A DNA stretch of 64,000 nt from Anaerovibrio sp. RM50 (GTDB lineage Bacteria; Bacillota; Negativicutes; Selenomonadales; Selenomonadaceae), in contig NZ_JHWV01000005.1 in assembly GCF_000622005.1 (NCBI RefSeq), forward strand, positions 276,860 to 340,859, given 5' to 3'. This document shows, piece after piece, positions 18,624 through 27,385 of the stretch (the first letter of the stretch is position 1; each line of letters opens with the position of its first letter). A program made the translations under genes and the position numbers. Below the pieces are notes generated by a model. That model was not told the DNA's origin, searched no databases, and saw only the letters and a program-made list of their open reading frames with translations.

Positions 18624-20540
18624 ATGATTAGAGAGCGTCGAAGTCGTGAAAAACTGGAAGCATATTATCATAGATTTATTGAAACTGGTGAAATTGACCC
18701 CAACGTGCACCCATGGGTGGCAAAGTCCTGGGAGAAAAGTGCTGCTTTAAAGGTGCCATACGATAAAATGTCCACTTCCAGGCGCCTTTCTGCGGAAGAG
18801 CTGCAGGAGGCCCAGAAGCTTCACGGCCCGGCAATAAAATATCTGGAGGATATCAGCGGTAACGTGCGTGAGTTTTTCCAGAAATACAACATCAGCCTGC
18901 TGATACTGGATGCCAACTGCACCGTTTTAAAGAGTTATTCCATGCCCTTTTATCAGATGACCCCGGGTGAGATTGAAGGGGTTCGGGTGGGCATAGAGGA
19001 GGTAGGTACCTCTTCCATCAGTATTGCCTATGAGCACAAGGCACCATTCTGGCTCTTTGGCCCTGAGATGTGGGCGGCAGAGTGCCAGCAAAGTGATGCC
19101 TGCTCTGCACCGATTATTGTTGATAATGAGCTGCAGTATCTGATTTCTCTTGTGGCAGTGGAGCAGACTGATATGCCTCAGGATGCCATTATCGCCATGC
19201 TGCTTACTATTAAGGAGTCCCTGGAGGTTTATCTCCATCAGTTTACCCGCATCAAGGCCCAGGAGGCTATTTTGGATGCAACTCCTTTTGCGGTGTACCA
19301 TGTTATGGCCGGGGATGAGGTGGCCTATGCCAATAAGCTGGGCATGAGCAGACTAATGGGGATTGGGGCTCAGCCTCAGGACAATAATGAGGTGAAGACA
19401 AACCTTAACGAGGTTATAATGAATTATCGTCACACCCCTATTTATCGTGGCTTTAAGGGGGTGCCTTCCTATAATAAGGAGGTGACCTGGATTACCCAGG
19501 CCAAGACATACGAGGATATTACCACGGTAGTTCCATTGGATTATAACGGGGACGAGACGGTACACAGCGTAGTGGCAGTATCTATGCCAATCGAGGACCT
19601 TCGTACTCTGGTGGCTCACGCCGCTGGCTTTACGGCAAAATACAGCCTTAATTCCCTTGTGAGCGCCGGCACCAACTTCAGCTCCATTAAGGACAAGGCT
19701 CTTCGCATTGCCAGAAATAAGCATCACATGCTGATTCAGGGGGAGGCAGGAACAGGCAAGCAGCGTATGGCCCATGGTATTCATCAGGCCAGTCCGCGTG
19801 CGGCGGGACCTCTTATTACCATTCATTGCGGGGATACCACTCCGGAAATTCTGGAGCAGGAGCTTTTCGGCGTGGCCCTGAATTCTGAAATCAGCCATCC
19901 TGGCAAACTGGAACTGGCTTCAGGCGGCACTCTCTTTATTGATGAAATCGAGAAAATGCCAAAAAATATTGCCATTGAGCTGGCAGCAGCCCTTAATACC
20001 TCCCAGTCCAACCGTGTGGGGGAGGATGTGGACCGATCCATTGATGTGCGCATTGTGGGGGCCTGTGACAGCGATTTGAAGCGTCTTACTGAAAGAGGCT
20101 TGTTTGCAAGAGAATTATATGATATCATTTCGAGAAGTGTGATTCGTATACCGTCCTTGAGAAACCGTCGGGAGGATATACGGGATTTGGCAGTCCACAT
20201 TGTCAATGAGCTGGCCAGCCAGCACCAGATGCCGCAAAAGACCATTGCGGAGGAAACTGTAAATATTCTCACCAATTACGATTGGCCGGGGAATATCAAG
20301 CAGCTTCAGGGGGTACTGGAGGTGGCCTTCTTCAAGACCACTGATGGTGTTATCAGACCAGAGGATATTAACCTCATGGGTGATGTTAAGCCTGACAATA
20401 AGTGGAAGGAAGATAAGGATATTTTCGTGAAGGCCTGGAAGGCTGCGGGGGGGAACGTGTCCCGCATGGCCAATCTCCTTCATGTAAGCCGTGTTACACT
20501 TTATCGGTATCTGAAAAAATACGGATTCGAAAAGAAATAG
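18624..20540 (+). CDS. AcoR-like regulator, AAA+ domain without GAFTGA
   Basis: 638 residues with the layout of AcoR-type sigma-54 activators: N-terminal GAF-like region (about 85-205), PAS-like region (about 215-300), AAA+ domain (about 345-560) and a C-terminal Fis-type helix-turn-helix (about 605-635, GGNVSRMANLLHVSRVTLYR). Walker A is GEAGTGKQ (373-380) and Walker B GTLFIDEIE (435-443). The loop after ELFG (413-416), which normally contains GAFTGA and touches sigma-54, is replaced by VALNSEISHPGK. I infer that it does not open sigma-54 promoters, and may act like TyrR on the housekeeping polymerase or as a repressor. It lies upstream of trmB with 16 bases between; target genes are unknown. 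Confidence 0.85.
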   Translation: MIRERRSREKLEAYYHRFIETGEIDPNVHPWVAKSWEKSAALKVPYDKMSTSRRLSAEELQEAQKLHGPAIKYLEDISGNVREFFQKYNISLLILDANCTVLKSYSMPFYQMTPGEIEGVRVGIEEVGTSSISIAYEHKAPFWLFGPEMWAAECQQSDACSAPIIVDNELQYLISLVAVEQTDMPQDAIIAMLLTIKESLEVYLHQFTRIKAQEAILDATPFAVYHVMAGDEVAYANKLGMSRLMGIGAQPQDNNEVKTNLNEVIMNYRHTPIYRGFKGVPSYNKEVTWITQAKTYEDITTVVPLDYNGDETVHSVVAVSMPIEDLRTLVAHAAGFTAKYSLNSLVSAGTNFSSIKDKALRIARNKHHMLIQGEAGTGKQRMAHGIHQASPRAAGPLITIHCGDTTPEILEQELFGVALNSEISHPGKLELASGGTLFIDEIEKMPKNIAIELAAALNTSQSNRVGEDVDRSIDVRIVGACDSDLKRLTERGLFARELYDIISRSVIRIPSLRNRREDIRDLAVHIVNELASQHQMPQKTIAEETVNILTNYDWPGNIKQLQGVLEVAFFKTTDGVIRPEDINLMGDVKPDNKWKEDKDIFVKAWKAAGGNVSRMANLLHVSRVTLYRYLKKYGFEKK

Positions 20541-20556
20541 AATAGGAGCGATAAGT

Positions 20557-21207
20557 TTGCGTTTACGTAGAAAGCCTTGGGTTGACCAGGCTATTCATGA
20601 TTTTGAGGATTTTGTGTTCCCTAAGGACAAGCCGGCTTCTGAGGAACAGAAGGGCAAGTGGGCTGAGGTCTTTGGCCGCCAGGCTGATCTTCACGTGGAG
20701 CTGGGTACAGGCAAGGGGGATTTTATCAGTCAGATGGCCCTCCGTCATCCTGATATAAATTTCATTGGCATTGAGGCACAGCAGGATGTGCTTTACATGG
20801 CAGCAAAGAAGATTCGGGAGCTGGGTATTACCAATGTTAAGCTTCTGGTATTTGATATAAATAATATCGAAGAAATTTTCGCTGAAGGGGAGGTAGACCA
20901 GTTCTACATCAATTTCTGCGATCCATGGCCAAAGGCAAGACACGCCAAGCGCCGCCTTACCCATGTGGGTTTTTTGAAGCGTTATTCCAAGCTGCTGAAG
21001 CATCCGGGCAAGCTGGTATTTAAGACAGACAACCGCCCTCTCTTTGACTTCTCACTGGAGCAGTTTGAGGAGGCCGGCCTTCAGGTGGATGATGTGTCCT
21101 TTGACCTTCATTCTGAGAATAGACCAGACAATATTATGACTGAGTATGAACGCAAGTTTAGCGGATTTGGTGAAAAAATAAATCGTTGTGAGGTAACCTT
21201 TCAGTGA
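20557..21207 (+). CDS. trmB: tRNA (guanine-N7-)-methyltransferase
   Basis: Methylates G46 in the variable loop of tRNAs with SAM. 216 residues, full length, with the SAM motif VELGTGKGDF, the IGIEAQ strand and the signature FCDPWPKARHAKRRLTH. Starts with TTG; AGGAGCG lies upstream. It overlaps the next gene by 4 bases, giving coupled translation. Confidence 0.95.
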   Translation: MRLRRKPWVDQAIHDFEDFVFPKDKPASEEQKGKWAEVFGRQADLHVELGTGKGDFISQMALRHPDINFIGIEAQQDVLYMAAKKIRELGITNVKLLVFDINNIEEIFAEGEVDQFYINFCDPWPKARHAKRRLTHVGFLKRYSKLLKHPGKLVFKTDNRPLFDFSLEQFEEAGLQVDDVSFDLHSENRPDNIMTEYERKFSGFGEKINRCEVTFQ

Positions 21208-22418
21208 GTAAAGTAGAGCCACTGGCAGCACGAAGACGAGGCCTGAAATTATGGAAAAACAACCATGAAGCCGTTTTGACTCTGGTGATAATACTGCTTA
21301 TAGCAGGGCTTTTTAACGTGTTCAGTTCAACCTTCGTAATGGCTGAACGGGATTACGGAAGCCCCTATGCTTTTTTGATAAGGCATGCTGTCAGCATGTT
21401 TTTGGGGCTGGTGCTTTGTTTTGTGGGTGCCAGGGTGGATTATCACAAATGGCGCTCGCTGATAATGCCAGTGACGGTAATCCTTTTGGGCTGCCTTTTG
21501 GTGGTACTGCTCTTTACTGATCCTGTAAACGGTGCCCGCCGCTGGATTCCTTTACCGGGCTTTTCATTCCAGCCTGCGGAATTTGCCAAGCTGGTTAGTA
21601 TTATGCTGGCTGGATATTATATTTCCTACCGAAATGGTCTGGGAAAAGAACTTAATCTTTTTAATCGCCAGCTGGGTGTAGTGGGCTTGTTGGCTCTTCT
21701 GGTTTACGTTGAACCGGATATGGGGACCGCCTGTATCGTTATGGGTATTCCCGTAATCATGCTTATGGTTGGCGGCCTCCGTTTAAGCAAGGTTAAGTGG
21801 CTGATTTTGGGCGGTTTTATATTGGTAGCCATTATGATTTACATGCAGCCATACCGTCTGGAGCGTCTCATGGTTACCTATGACCCTTGGCCCTATGCCC
21901 AGGATCAGGGCTATCAGACAGTGCGTTCTCTGATGTCCATAGGTTCCGGCGGACTTTTTGGCATGGGTATAGGAGAAGGCCTCAGCAAGTATGATTACCT
22001 GCCGGAGGCCCATACGGACTTTGCCTTTGCTGTGTTCAGCCAGGAAATGGGCTTTTTTGTGGTTTTGGCAATTTTGATAGTATATATGCTCTTTTGCCGT
22101 TATGCAGCCGCTATTGCCAAGCAGGCCCAGGATATGTACGGACAGATGCTGGCGGTGGGGGTTCTGCTCCTTATTGGGGGTCAGGCGGTGGCCAATCTTA
22201 TTATGGTCAGCGGCATGATGCCCGTGGTTGGTGTGCCTCTTCCCTTTATCAGCTATGGCGGTACTTCTTTAGTTATGTCCTTGTTTTCTGTGGGAATTTT
22301 GGTGAATATCAGCATACAGACTGCCCGAGAAAAGGAAAAGGAGCTTATCCGTGAGATGCTGAAAAAGGAGCCTCAGCTTATTAGACGGCCGGGGCCAAAG
22401 CTCAGACGGGTTAAATGA
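21204..22418 (+). CDS. ftsW: SEDS-family glycosyltransferase (FtsW/SpoVE type)
   Basis: Membrane peptidoglycan polymerase of the SEDS family. 404 residues, about ten transmembrane helices. Conserved features are NGARRWI, QPAEFAKL, VEPDMGTACI, SEAHTDFAF-like PEAHTDFAFAVFSQEMGF (catalytic loop region) and the C-terminal PLPFISYGGTSL. GTG start overlapping the trmB stop. There are no division-cluster neighbours (mur genes) here, so it may be a second, RodA- or SpoVE-like copy; the symbol is tentative. Confidence 0.88.
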   Translation: MSKVEPLAARRRGLKLWKNNHEAVLTLVIILLIAGLFNVFSSTFVMAERDYGSPYAFLIRHAVSMFLGLVLCFVGARVDYHKWRSLIMPVTVILLGCLLVVLLFTDPVNGARRWIPLPGFSFQPAEFAKLVSIMLAGYYISYRNGLGKELNLFNRQLGVVGLLALLVYVEPDMGTACIVMGIPVIMLMVGGLRLSKVKWLILGGFILVAIMIYMQPYRLERLMVTYDPWPYAQDQGYQTVRSLMSIGSGGLFGMGIGEGLSKYDYLPEAHTDFAFAVFSQEMGFFVVLAILIVYMLFCRYAAAIAKQAQDMYGQMLAVGVLLLIGGQAVANLIMVSGMMPVVGVPLPFISYGGTSLVMSLFSVGILVNISIQTAREKEKELIREMLKKEPQLIRRPGPKLRRVK

Positions 22419-22456
22419 TTGATATTGTATGACAGATGATAGAAGGTAGATGTTTC

Positions 22457-23284
22457 ATGAAAAGGCAGAAGCGTATTGCGCTGGTTAATGATATTACGGG
22501 TTTTGGCAGATGCTCAGTTACGGTGGAGCTGCCCCTGATTTCCGCCATGAAGATTCAGGCCTGTCCATTGCCAACGGCCATATTGTCTGTTCATACGGGC
22601 TTTGAGAATCCTTTTATTGACGATTACACTTGGCGTATGATTCCCTATATGGACAGCTGGGAACAGCATAATATTGAATTTGACGGTATTTGCACTGGCT
22701 TTTTGGGGAGCCTTGACCAGATTAATCTGGTGGAGGATTTTATACATCGCTTCAAGGGTGAGAATACCCGGGTTATGGTGGACCCGGTGATGGGTGACTA
22801 TGGACGGCTTTATTCCTCATATACTCCTGAAATGTGCCGGGAAATGCGCCGGCTTTTAAAATGGGCTGATTTGGTGACACCAAATCTTACAGAGGCCTGC
22901 CAGCTGCTGGATGTGGAATACCCGGAAAACGGCAGTATTACTGAGGATGAGCTGGCCAAAATGGCCAGGGCCCTGTCCCAGCGCGGCCCGGAGCAGGTGG
23001 TTATTACCGGCCTCAGCGATGATACCCACATCAAAAATTACCTTTATGAAAAGAACGGTGTACAGCGCATTGTGAAAAAGGACAAGGTGGGAGATGACCG
23101 TTCAGGCACAGGGGATGCCTTTGCTGCCATTGTGGCGGGAAGCCTTGTAAATGGGGAAACATTGGAGGAGGCGGTTATAAAGGCCGCTGACTTTATTAAT
23201 AAGGTTCTGGAATATACCTGCGAGCTGGAGCTGCCGTGGAATTACGGACTGGCCTTTGAGGAATTTTTAACAGAGCTGAAATAA
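22457..23284 (+). CDS. pdxK: Pyridoxal/pyridoxamine kinase-like PfkB-family kinase
   Basis: Phosphorylates pyridoxal or pyridoxamine with ATP to salvage vitamin B6. 275 residues, ribokinase fold. The N-terminal VNDITGFGRCSVTVELPLIS and PTAILSVHTGF are typical of the Firmicute pyridoxamine kinases; MVDPVMGDYG binds substrate or phosphate and the C-terminal DRSGTGDAFAA is the anion hole with the catalytic Asp. The ATG at 22457 has AGAAGGTAGA upstream, so an in-frame ATG at 22436 is not used. Confidence 0.85.
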   Translation: MKRQKRIALVNDITGFGRCSVTVELPLISAMKIQACPLPTAILSVHTGFENPFIDDYTWRMIPYMDSWEQHNIEFDGICTGFLGSLDQINLVEDFIHRFKGENTRVMVDPVMGDYGRLYSSYTPEMCREMRRLLKWADLVTPNLTEACQLLDVEYPENGSITEDELAKMARALSQRGPEQVVITGLSDDTHIKNYLYEKNGVQRIVKKDKVGDDRSGTGDAFAAIVAGSLVNGETLEEAVIKAADFINKVLEYTCELELPWNYGLAFEEFLTELK

Positions 23285-23315
23285 TTTTGAAGTATATATA
23301 GTGTGGGGTGGCAAT

Positions 23316-23978
23316 ATGATAGTTTATGCAACTCATGAAGGCGGCAGATATTTGCAGGTGGCGGACAGCTTAAAGGAGCAGCCCGAGGGCAAGCGGGGAA
23401 TTTACGTTAATCTTACCAATAAATGTAATTGTGCCTGTACCTTCTGTCTGCGCAATATGAAGGAAATGGCGGAGCAGAGCTCCCTTTGGCTCAAGGAGGA
23501 GCCATCTGTTGATGAGGTGAAGTCACTTCTTGCTGAGCTTCCCTGGGATATGGTATCGGAAATCGTTTTTTGCGGCTTTGGTGAACCCACCTGCCGTATT
23601 GAGGCAGTGGTGGAGCTTTTAAAATATGTTAAGAGCACCCATCCTGAGGTGAAAACCAGACTTAATACCAACGGCCTGTCTGATTTGATGTATGGCCGCA
23701 GTACGGCGGGAGATTTTGCCGGGGGAATTCTTGATACTGTTTCCATCAGTCTCAATGCCTCCAACAGGGAGCGTTATCTGGAGCTGACCCGTGCCAAATA
23801 TGGCATAGAGTCCTTTGATGCCATGCTGAAATTCGCAGTGGACTGCAAGGACTATGTGCTCAATGTGGTAATGACTGTGGTGGAAAAGGTGGAAAATCAG
23901 CAGGAAATTGACCTTTGCCAAAAGATTTGTGATGACCGGGGGCTGAAGCTTCGGGTTCGTATATATGAGGACAGTTAA
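23316..23978 (+). CDS. Short radical SAM protein (TatD-linked type)
   Basis: 220 residues, a short radical SAM protein with the [4Fe-4S] motif C-x3-C-x2-C (CNCACTFC) at about residues 37-44, a GFGEPT SAM-binding motif and a partial TIM barrel. It resembles the family described as radical SAM protein, TatD family-associated; the tatD gene of this window is 22 kb away, so the usual link is not seen. No C-terminal auxiliary-cluster domain is present. Substrate unknown. Three bases before the YqeB-type gene, so probably co-transcribed with it. Confidence 0.75.
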   Translation: MIVYATHEGGRYLQVADSLKEQPEGKRGIYVNLTNKCNCACTFCLRNMKEMAEQSSLWLKEEPSVDEVKSLLAELPWDMVSEIVFCGFGEPTCRIEAVVELLKYVKSTHPEVKTRLNTNGLSDLMYGRSTAGDFAGGILDTVSISLNASNRERYLELTRAKYGIESFDAMLKFAVDCKDYVLNVVMTVVEKVENQQEIDLCQKICDDRGLKLRVRIYEDS

Positions 23979-23981
23979 GAA

Positions 23982-24827
23982 ATGAAACAACTTATTATGA
24001 TCAGGGGCGGCGGCGAGCTGGCCACCGGCATTGCCCATCGGCTGCATAATTGCGGCTATAAGGTGCTGATGCTGGAGCAGCAGTATCCTTCTGCCATTCG
24101 TCGCAATATCGTATTTTCTGAGGCCATTTATGACGGTGAAGCTACTGTGGAAAGGGTCACCTGTTATAAGGCGGACAATGCCAAGGAAGCCAGCAAAATG
24201 CTTAAAGAGGGTAAGCTGGTTATTATGGTGGACCCGGGGCTGGAAAGTCTGAGCTATTTTAAGCCAAATATATTGGTGGATGCCATTTACGCCAAGCGGA
24301 ATCTTGGCACACACAAGGATATGGCCCCGCTGACTATCGGTATAGGTCCCGGCTTTGTGGCAGGGCAGGATGTGACCTGCGTGGTGGAAACCGCCAGAGG
24401 ACATAATCTGGGACGCATACTCCATGAGGGAATTGCCCTGCCTGAAAGGGATATTGCCGAGTCAAGGGCTATTATGAGGGCTTCCCACTCCATAAATTCC
24501 CCATGTGACGGCTATCTGGAGGGGGGTCACCCCACAGCCTATATTATTGATAAGGATGAGCTCATTGGCCGTCTGCATGTGGACGGGGGCCATGTAATGG
24601 AGATAAGAACTCCTATTGCCGGTGTTTTAAGAGGCATGCTTCACGATAATTGTCCTGTGCGTACGGGCCTTAAGATTGCGGAGATTGATCCAAGCACCAA
24701 GCCCGCTAACTGCATGAGTATTTCAGCCAAGACCCGTTGCGTGGCAGGGTCGGTGCTGGAGGAAGTGGTGGCCTGGGAGCACAACCATGTGAAGAAGTCC
24801 CATCTGCTGCCATGGAAAAAGAAATAG
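23982..24827 (+). CDS. yqeB: YqeB-type (EF2563 family) molybdenum hydroxylase accessory protein
   Basis: 281 residues; matches the YqeB/EF2563 family usually found with selenium-dependent molybdenum hydroxylase genes. N-terminal MIRGGGELATGIAHRL looks like a dinucleotide-binding glycine-rich loop, followed by conserved EAIYDGE, IGIGPGF and ETARGH motifs and a C-terminal beta-rich part. No xanthine dehydrogenase, selD or yqeC homologue is in the window, so here it is separated from its usual partners. It sits in a run with the radical SAM gene upstream and a small unknown gene downstream. Confidence 0.82.
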   Translation: MKQLIMIRGGGELATGIAHRLHNCGYKVLMLEQQYPSAIRRNIVFSEAIYDGEATVERVTCYKADNAKEASKMLKEGKLVIMVDPGLESLSYFKPNILVDAIYAKRNLGTHKDMAPLTIGIGPGFVAGQDVTCVVETARGHNLGRILHEGIALPERDIAESRAIMRASHSINSPCDGYLEGGHPTAYIIDKDELIGRLHVDGGHVMEIRTPIAGVLRGMLHDNCPVRTGLKIAEIDPSTKPANCMSISAKTRCVAGSVLEEVVAWEHNHVKKSHLLPWKKK

Positions 24828-24839
24828 AGGATGATTTAG

Positions 24840-25199
24840 ATGTCTTATATAGTTACAAAACTTTTGACCACAGAGGACAGCACTGACTTCTTTCTTATCG
24901 GCAGTTTTTCCGATATGAAGCAGGCTGCTGCAGCGGCCACAGATGAATACAAGGAGTACAATAAGCAGGCCTCCTTTATGAATCTGGAAATGATTAATGA
25001 ATGGCTCAGCACACGTGGGGAGTATTCCTTCCGCAAGGACAAAAACAACCGCATTCAGCTGGACATCAGCATTGCAGAGGAAAACCAGATTATTCAGAAG
25101 GACCATCAGAGGATTTTCACCTGCACCGATGCGGACAAGGAGTTTGTTAAGCTCAGCAGTGCCCTTGTATCTGATGGGGAGAAAAAGGCTGAGATTTAA
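24840..25199 (+). CDS. Hypothetical protein, 119 residues
   Basis: Not recognised. Soluble, mixed alpha/beta, acidic, no signal peptide or membrane segment. An Ala-rich helix (KQAAAAATDEYKEY) lies near residue 27. It starts 12 bases after yqeB behind a GAGGATG-type site, so it is probably the last gene of the pdxK-radical SAM-yqeB transcript. Function unknown. Confidence 0.7.
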   Translation: MSYIVTKLLTTEDSTDFFLIGSFSDMKQAAAAATDEYKEYNKQASFMNLEMINEWLSTRGEYSFRKDKNNRIQLDISIAEENQIIQKDHQRIFTCTDADKEFVKLSSALVSDGEKKAEI

Positions 25200-25215
25200 A
25201 TTCTCAAAAAAGTAT

Positions 25216-25244
25216 TTGACAAATACCATTTATTAAGGTAATAT
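25216..25244 (+). promoter_or_regulatory. Promoter of tRNA-Arg
   Basis: Perfect TTGACA (25216-25221), 17-base spacer, TAATAT (25239-25244), 29 bases before the mature tRNA. Confidence 0.88.
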
Positions 25245-25273
25245 ACTCGTGTTGGTTATTTAAGGCCGACCAT

Positions 25274-25351
25274 GACTCAGTAGCTCAGCTGGATTAGAGT
25301 ACTTGACTACGAATCAAGGGGTCGGGGGTTCGAGTCCCTCCTGGGTCACCA
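25274..25351 (+). tRNA. tRNA-Arg (ACG)
   Basis: Full cloverleaf: acceptor GACTCAG/CTGGGTC, anticodon stem CTTGA/TCAAG with loop CTACGAA (anticodon ACG, A34 expected to be deaminated to inosine by TadA), T arm with TTCGAGT, discriminator A and encoded CCA. Confidence 0.96.
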
Positions 25352-25360
25352 TTGTATATT

Positions 25361-25393
25361 AAGCGCAGAGCATTTGCTTTGCGCTTTTATTTT
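25361..25393 (+). terminator. Terminator after tRNA-Arg
   Basis: AAGCGCA-G-AGCA / TGCT-T-TGCGCTT stem followed by TTATTTT. Confidence 0.88.
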
Positions 25394-25472
25394 GTGCTGT
25401 TTTGTGTTATACTTAGAAAGCTGTTAAAAAGTGAATTGGATTCATTAATTATGAATCTACGGAGGTAATGTA

Positions 25473-26123
25473 ATGGCAGGACATCCGGAGATGCTGGATA
25501 ATACAGAAATACAGGAAAATAACGGGGAAAAGCTGGGCCGCCGGGAGCAGAAAAAGATAAAGGCCCGTAATGATATATTAAATGCGGCGGTAATTCAGTT
25601 CAGTGAAAAGGGGTTTCAGGCCACCTCCATTGCAGATATTATGGCTGCGGCGGATATGGGGCTGGGAACCTTTTATAATTACTTCAACTCCAAGGAGGAT
25701 ATTCTCATCAGTCTGCTGAACAGATTTGCAGGGGATATGTCCGAGGAGCTTCATGGTCTGATGAAATCCAGGCCGGGCTACAAGGTTATTCTTCGGGAAA
25801 TGGTAATGCTTACTGCCAAGCTGGTGGGAGAGAACAGATACCTTCTGCCCCTGCTCTTCACCGGGGCCATGACCCAGTCAAACCCACGGGGCGGCCACAA
25901 GATAGATATGCCGGCACCAAAGTTTATGGGGAGGTTTTTGGAGCTTTTGAAGGCAGGGCAAACCAGTGGGGAGTTCCGCAGCGATATTTCCCCTGAAATT
26001 ATGGCGGAAATGTTTCACTCCATGTTTCAGGCGGCAGCCTTCAGCCACATTCCCGTGACCTTTGAAAAGAACATTGAAATGAAGCTGACATTGCTGCTGG
26101 CAGGGATTTGCTGCAAGGATTAA
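25473..26123 (+). CDS. TetR/AcrR family transcriptional regulator
   Basis: 216 residues with an N-terminal TetR helix-turn-helix (about residues 25-70; TSIADIMAAADMGLGTFYNY, then FNSKEDIL) and a helical ligand/dimer domain. An unusually polar 20-residue N-terminal tail precedes the DNA-binding domain. It lies 71 bases upstream of the NirJ1/NirJ2-type pair in the same direction and is the obvious candidate regulator of that pair; no operator palindrome was identified. Confidence 0.9.
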   Translation: MAGHPEMLDNTEIQENNGEKLGRREQKKIKARNDILNAAVIQFSEKGFQATSIADIMAAADMGLGTFYNYFNSKEDILISLLNRFAGDMSEELHGLMKSRPGYKVILREMVMLTAKLVGENRYLLPLLFTGAMTQSNPRGGHKIDMPAPKFMGRFLELLKAGQTSGEFRSDISPEIMAEMFHSMFQAAAFSHIPVTFEKNIEMKLTLLLAGICCKD

Positions 26124-26194
26124 TTTTGTGTGTGATTGTTTTATATAGTGTGTGATTTATTTTTTATATAGGGTTATATTTAGGTGATTTTAAG

Positions 26195-27385
26195 ATGATT
26201 AGTGTTACGAAGTTGTTGTTTAAAAGAGAGTACTATGGGGATTCTTTAAGGTATACCAGGAGTGCCCACGCCCAGAAAAATGGTGCCGGTGAGGGCATGG
26301 GGCCTGTGGTGGTGTGGAATTCCACCAAGACCTGCAATTTAAAATGCCGTCATTGCTACATGAGCTCCGATAACAAAAAGTACCAGAACGAGCTTACCAC
26401 TGAGGAAGCCAAGAGTTTTATCGACGATTTGGCGGACTTTAAGGTGCCTGTACTTCTCTTTTCCGGTGGTGAGCCGTTGATTCGCCCGGATTTCTTTGAA
26501 CTGGCAGAATACGCCCAGAAGAAGGGGGTACGCCCAACCCTTTCCACCAACGGTACCCTTATAACCCGTGAAGTGGCCCGGCGCATAAAGGATATTGGCG
26601 TGGGCTATGTGGGGATTTCCCTGGATGGTTTAAAGGATGTAAACGACAAGTTCCGTGGTGTTGATGGTGCCTACGAGAAGGCCATGGCGGGCATTCAGAA
26701 CTGCGTGGCTGTGGGCCAGCGTGTGGGCCTTCGCTTTACCATTAATCATCACAATATTCAGGAGCTGGATAATATTTTTGACTTTATTGAGCGGGAAAAT
26801 ATTAATCGCGTATGCTTCTATCATCTGGTTTATTCCGGCCGTGGCAATGCCATGATGGACGAGGATGTGACTCCTGAGGAATCCCGCAGGGCCATGGATA
26901 CCATTATCCGCCGTACCAGGGATTTTGAGGAAAGAGGTCTGGAGAAGGAAATCCTCACTGTAGATAACCACTGTGATGGTGTTTATATGTACTTAAAGGC
27001 CTTGGCTGCAGGGGATGACAAGCTGGCTGCCCAGATAAAGGAATTCATTTCCATGAACGGAGGCAACCGCTCCGGCATTGCCTTTGGTGAGGTGGATCCA
27101 TTTGGCTATGTCCATCCGGACCAGTTCACCCAGCACCATACCTTTGGCAATGTGCGGGACAGAAAGTTCAGCGAAATTTGGACAGATACCACCAATCCAA
27201 TAATGGCTGGTCTTAAGGACAGAAAACAGCTCTTAAAGGGAAGATGCAGCAAGTGCAAGTTTCTTGATAACTGCAACGGCAATTTCAGAACCCGTGCTGA
27301 GGCCAGAACCGGTGATTTCTGGGAGTCCGATCCGGCCTGCTACCTTACTGATGAAGAAATAGGCCTTGGCGGAGGTAATGAATAA
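26195..27385 (+). CDS. NirJ1-type radical SAM protein (heme/heme d1-like pathway)
   Basis: 396 residues. Radical SAM core with CNLKCRHC (C-x3-C-x2-C) at about residues 48-55, FSGGEPL, and a C-terminal SPASM-like cysteine region (CSKCKFLDNC). The sequence pattern and the tandem partner match the NirJ1/NirJ2 pair of Firmicutes, related to NirJ of heme d1 synthesis and AhbC/AhbD of siroheme-dependent heme synthesis, which remove or modify porphyrin side chains. No ahbA/B, hem or cys/sir gene is nearby, so the substrate is open. Stop and next start overlap by one base. Confidence 0.8.
   Translation: MISVTKLLFKREYYGDSLRYTRSAHAQKNGAGEGMGPVVVWNSTKTCNLKCRHCYMSSDNKKYQNELTTEEAKSFIDDLADFKVPVLLFSGGEPLIRPDFFELAEYAQKKGVRPTLSTNGTLITREVARRIKDIGVGYVGISLDGLKDVNDKFRGVDGAYEKAMAGIQNCVAVGQRVGLRFTINHHNIQELDNIFDFIERENINRVCFYHLVYSGRGNAMMDEDVTPEESRRAMDTIIRRTRDFEERGLEKEILTVDNHCDGVYMYLKALAAGDDKLAAQIKEFISMNGGNRSGIAFGEVDPFGYVHPDQFTQHHTFGNVRDRKFSEIWTDTTNPIMAGLKDRKQLLKGRCSKCKFLDNCNGNFRTRAEARTGDFWESDPACYLTDEEIGLGGGNE

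Noticed and set aside
23982..24827. Evidence for a selenium-dependent molybdenum hydroxylase system
   Set aside because: Only YqeB is present; no hydroxylase, selD or in-frame UGA gene was found in the window.
25274..26123. Genomic island integrated at tRNA-Arg
   Set aside because: No integrase, no repeat of the tRNA 3' end downstream, and gene composition looks native.
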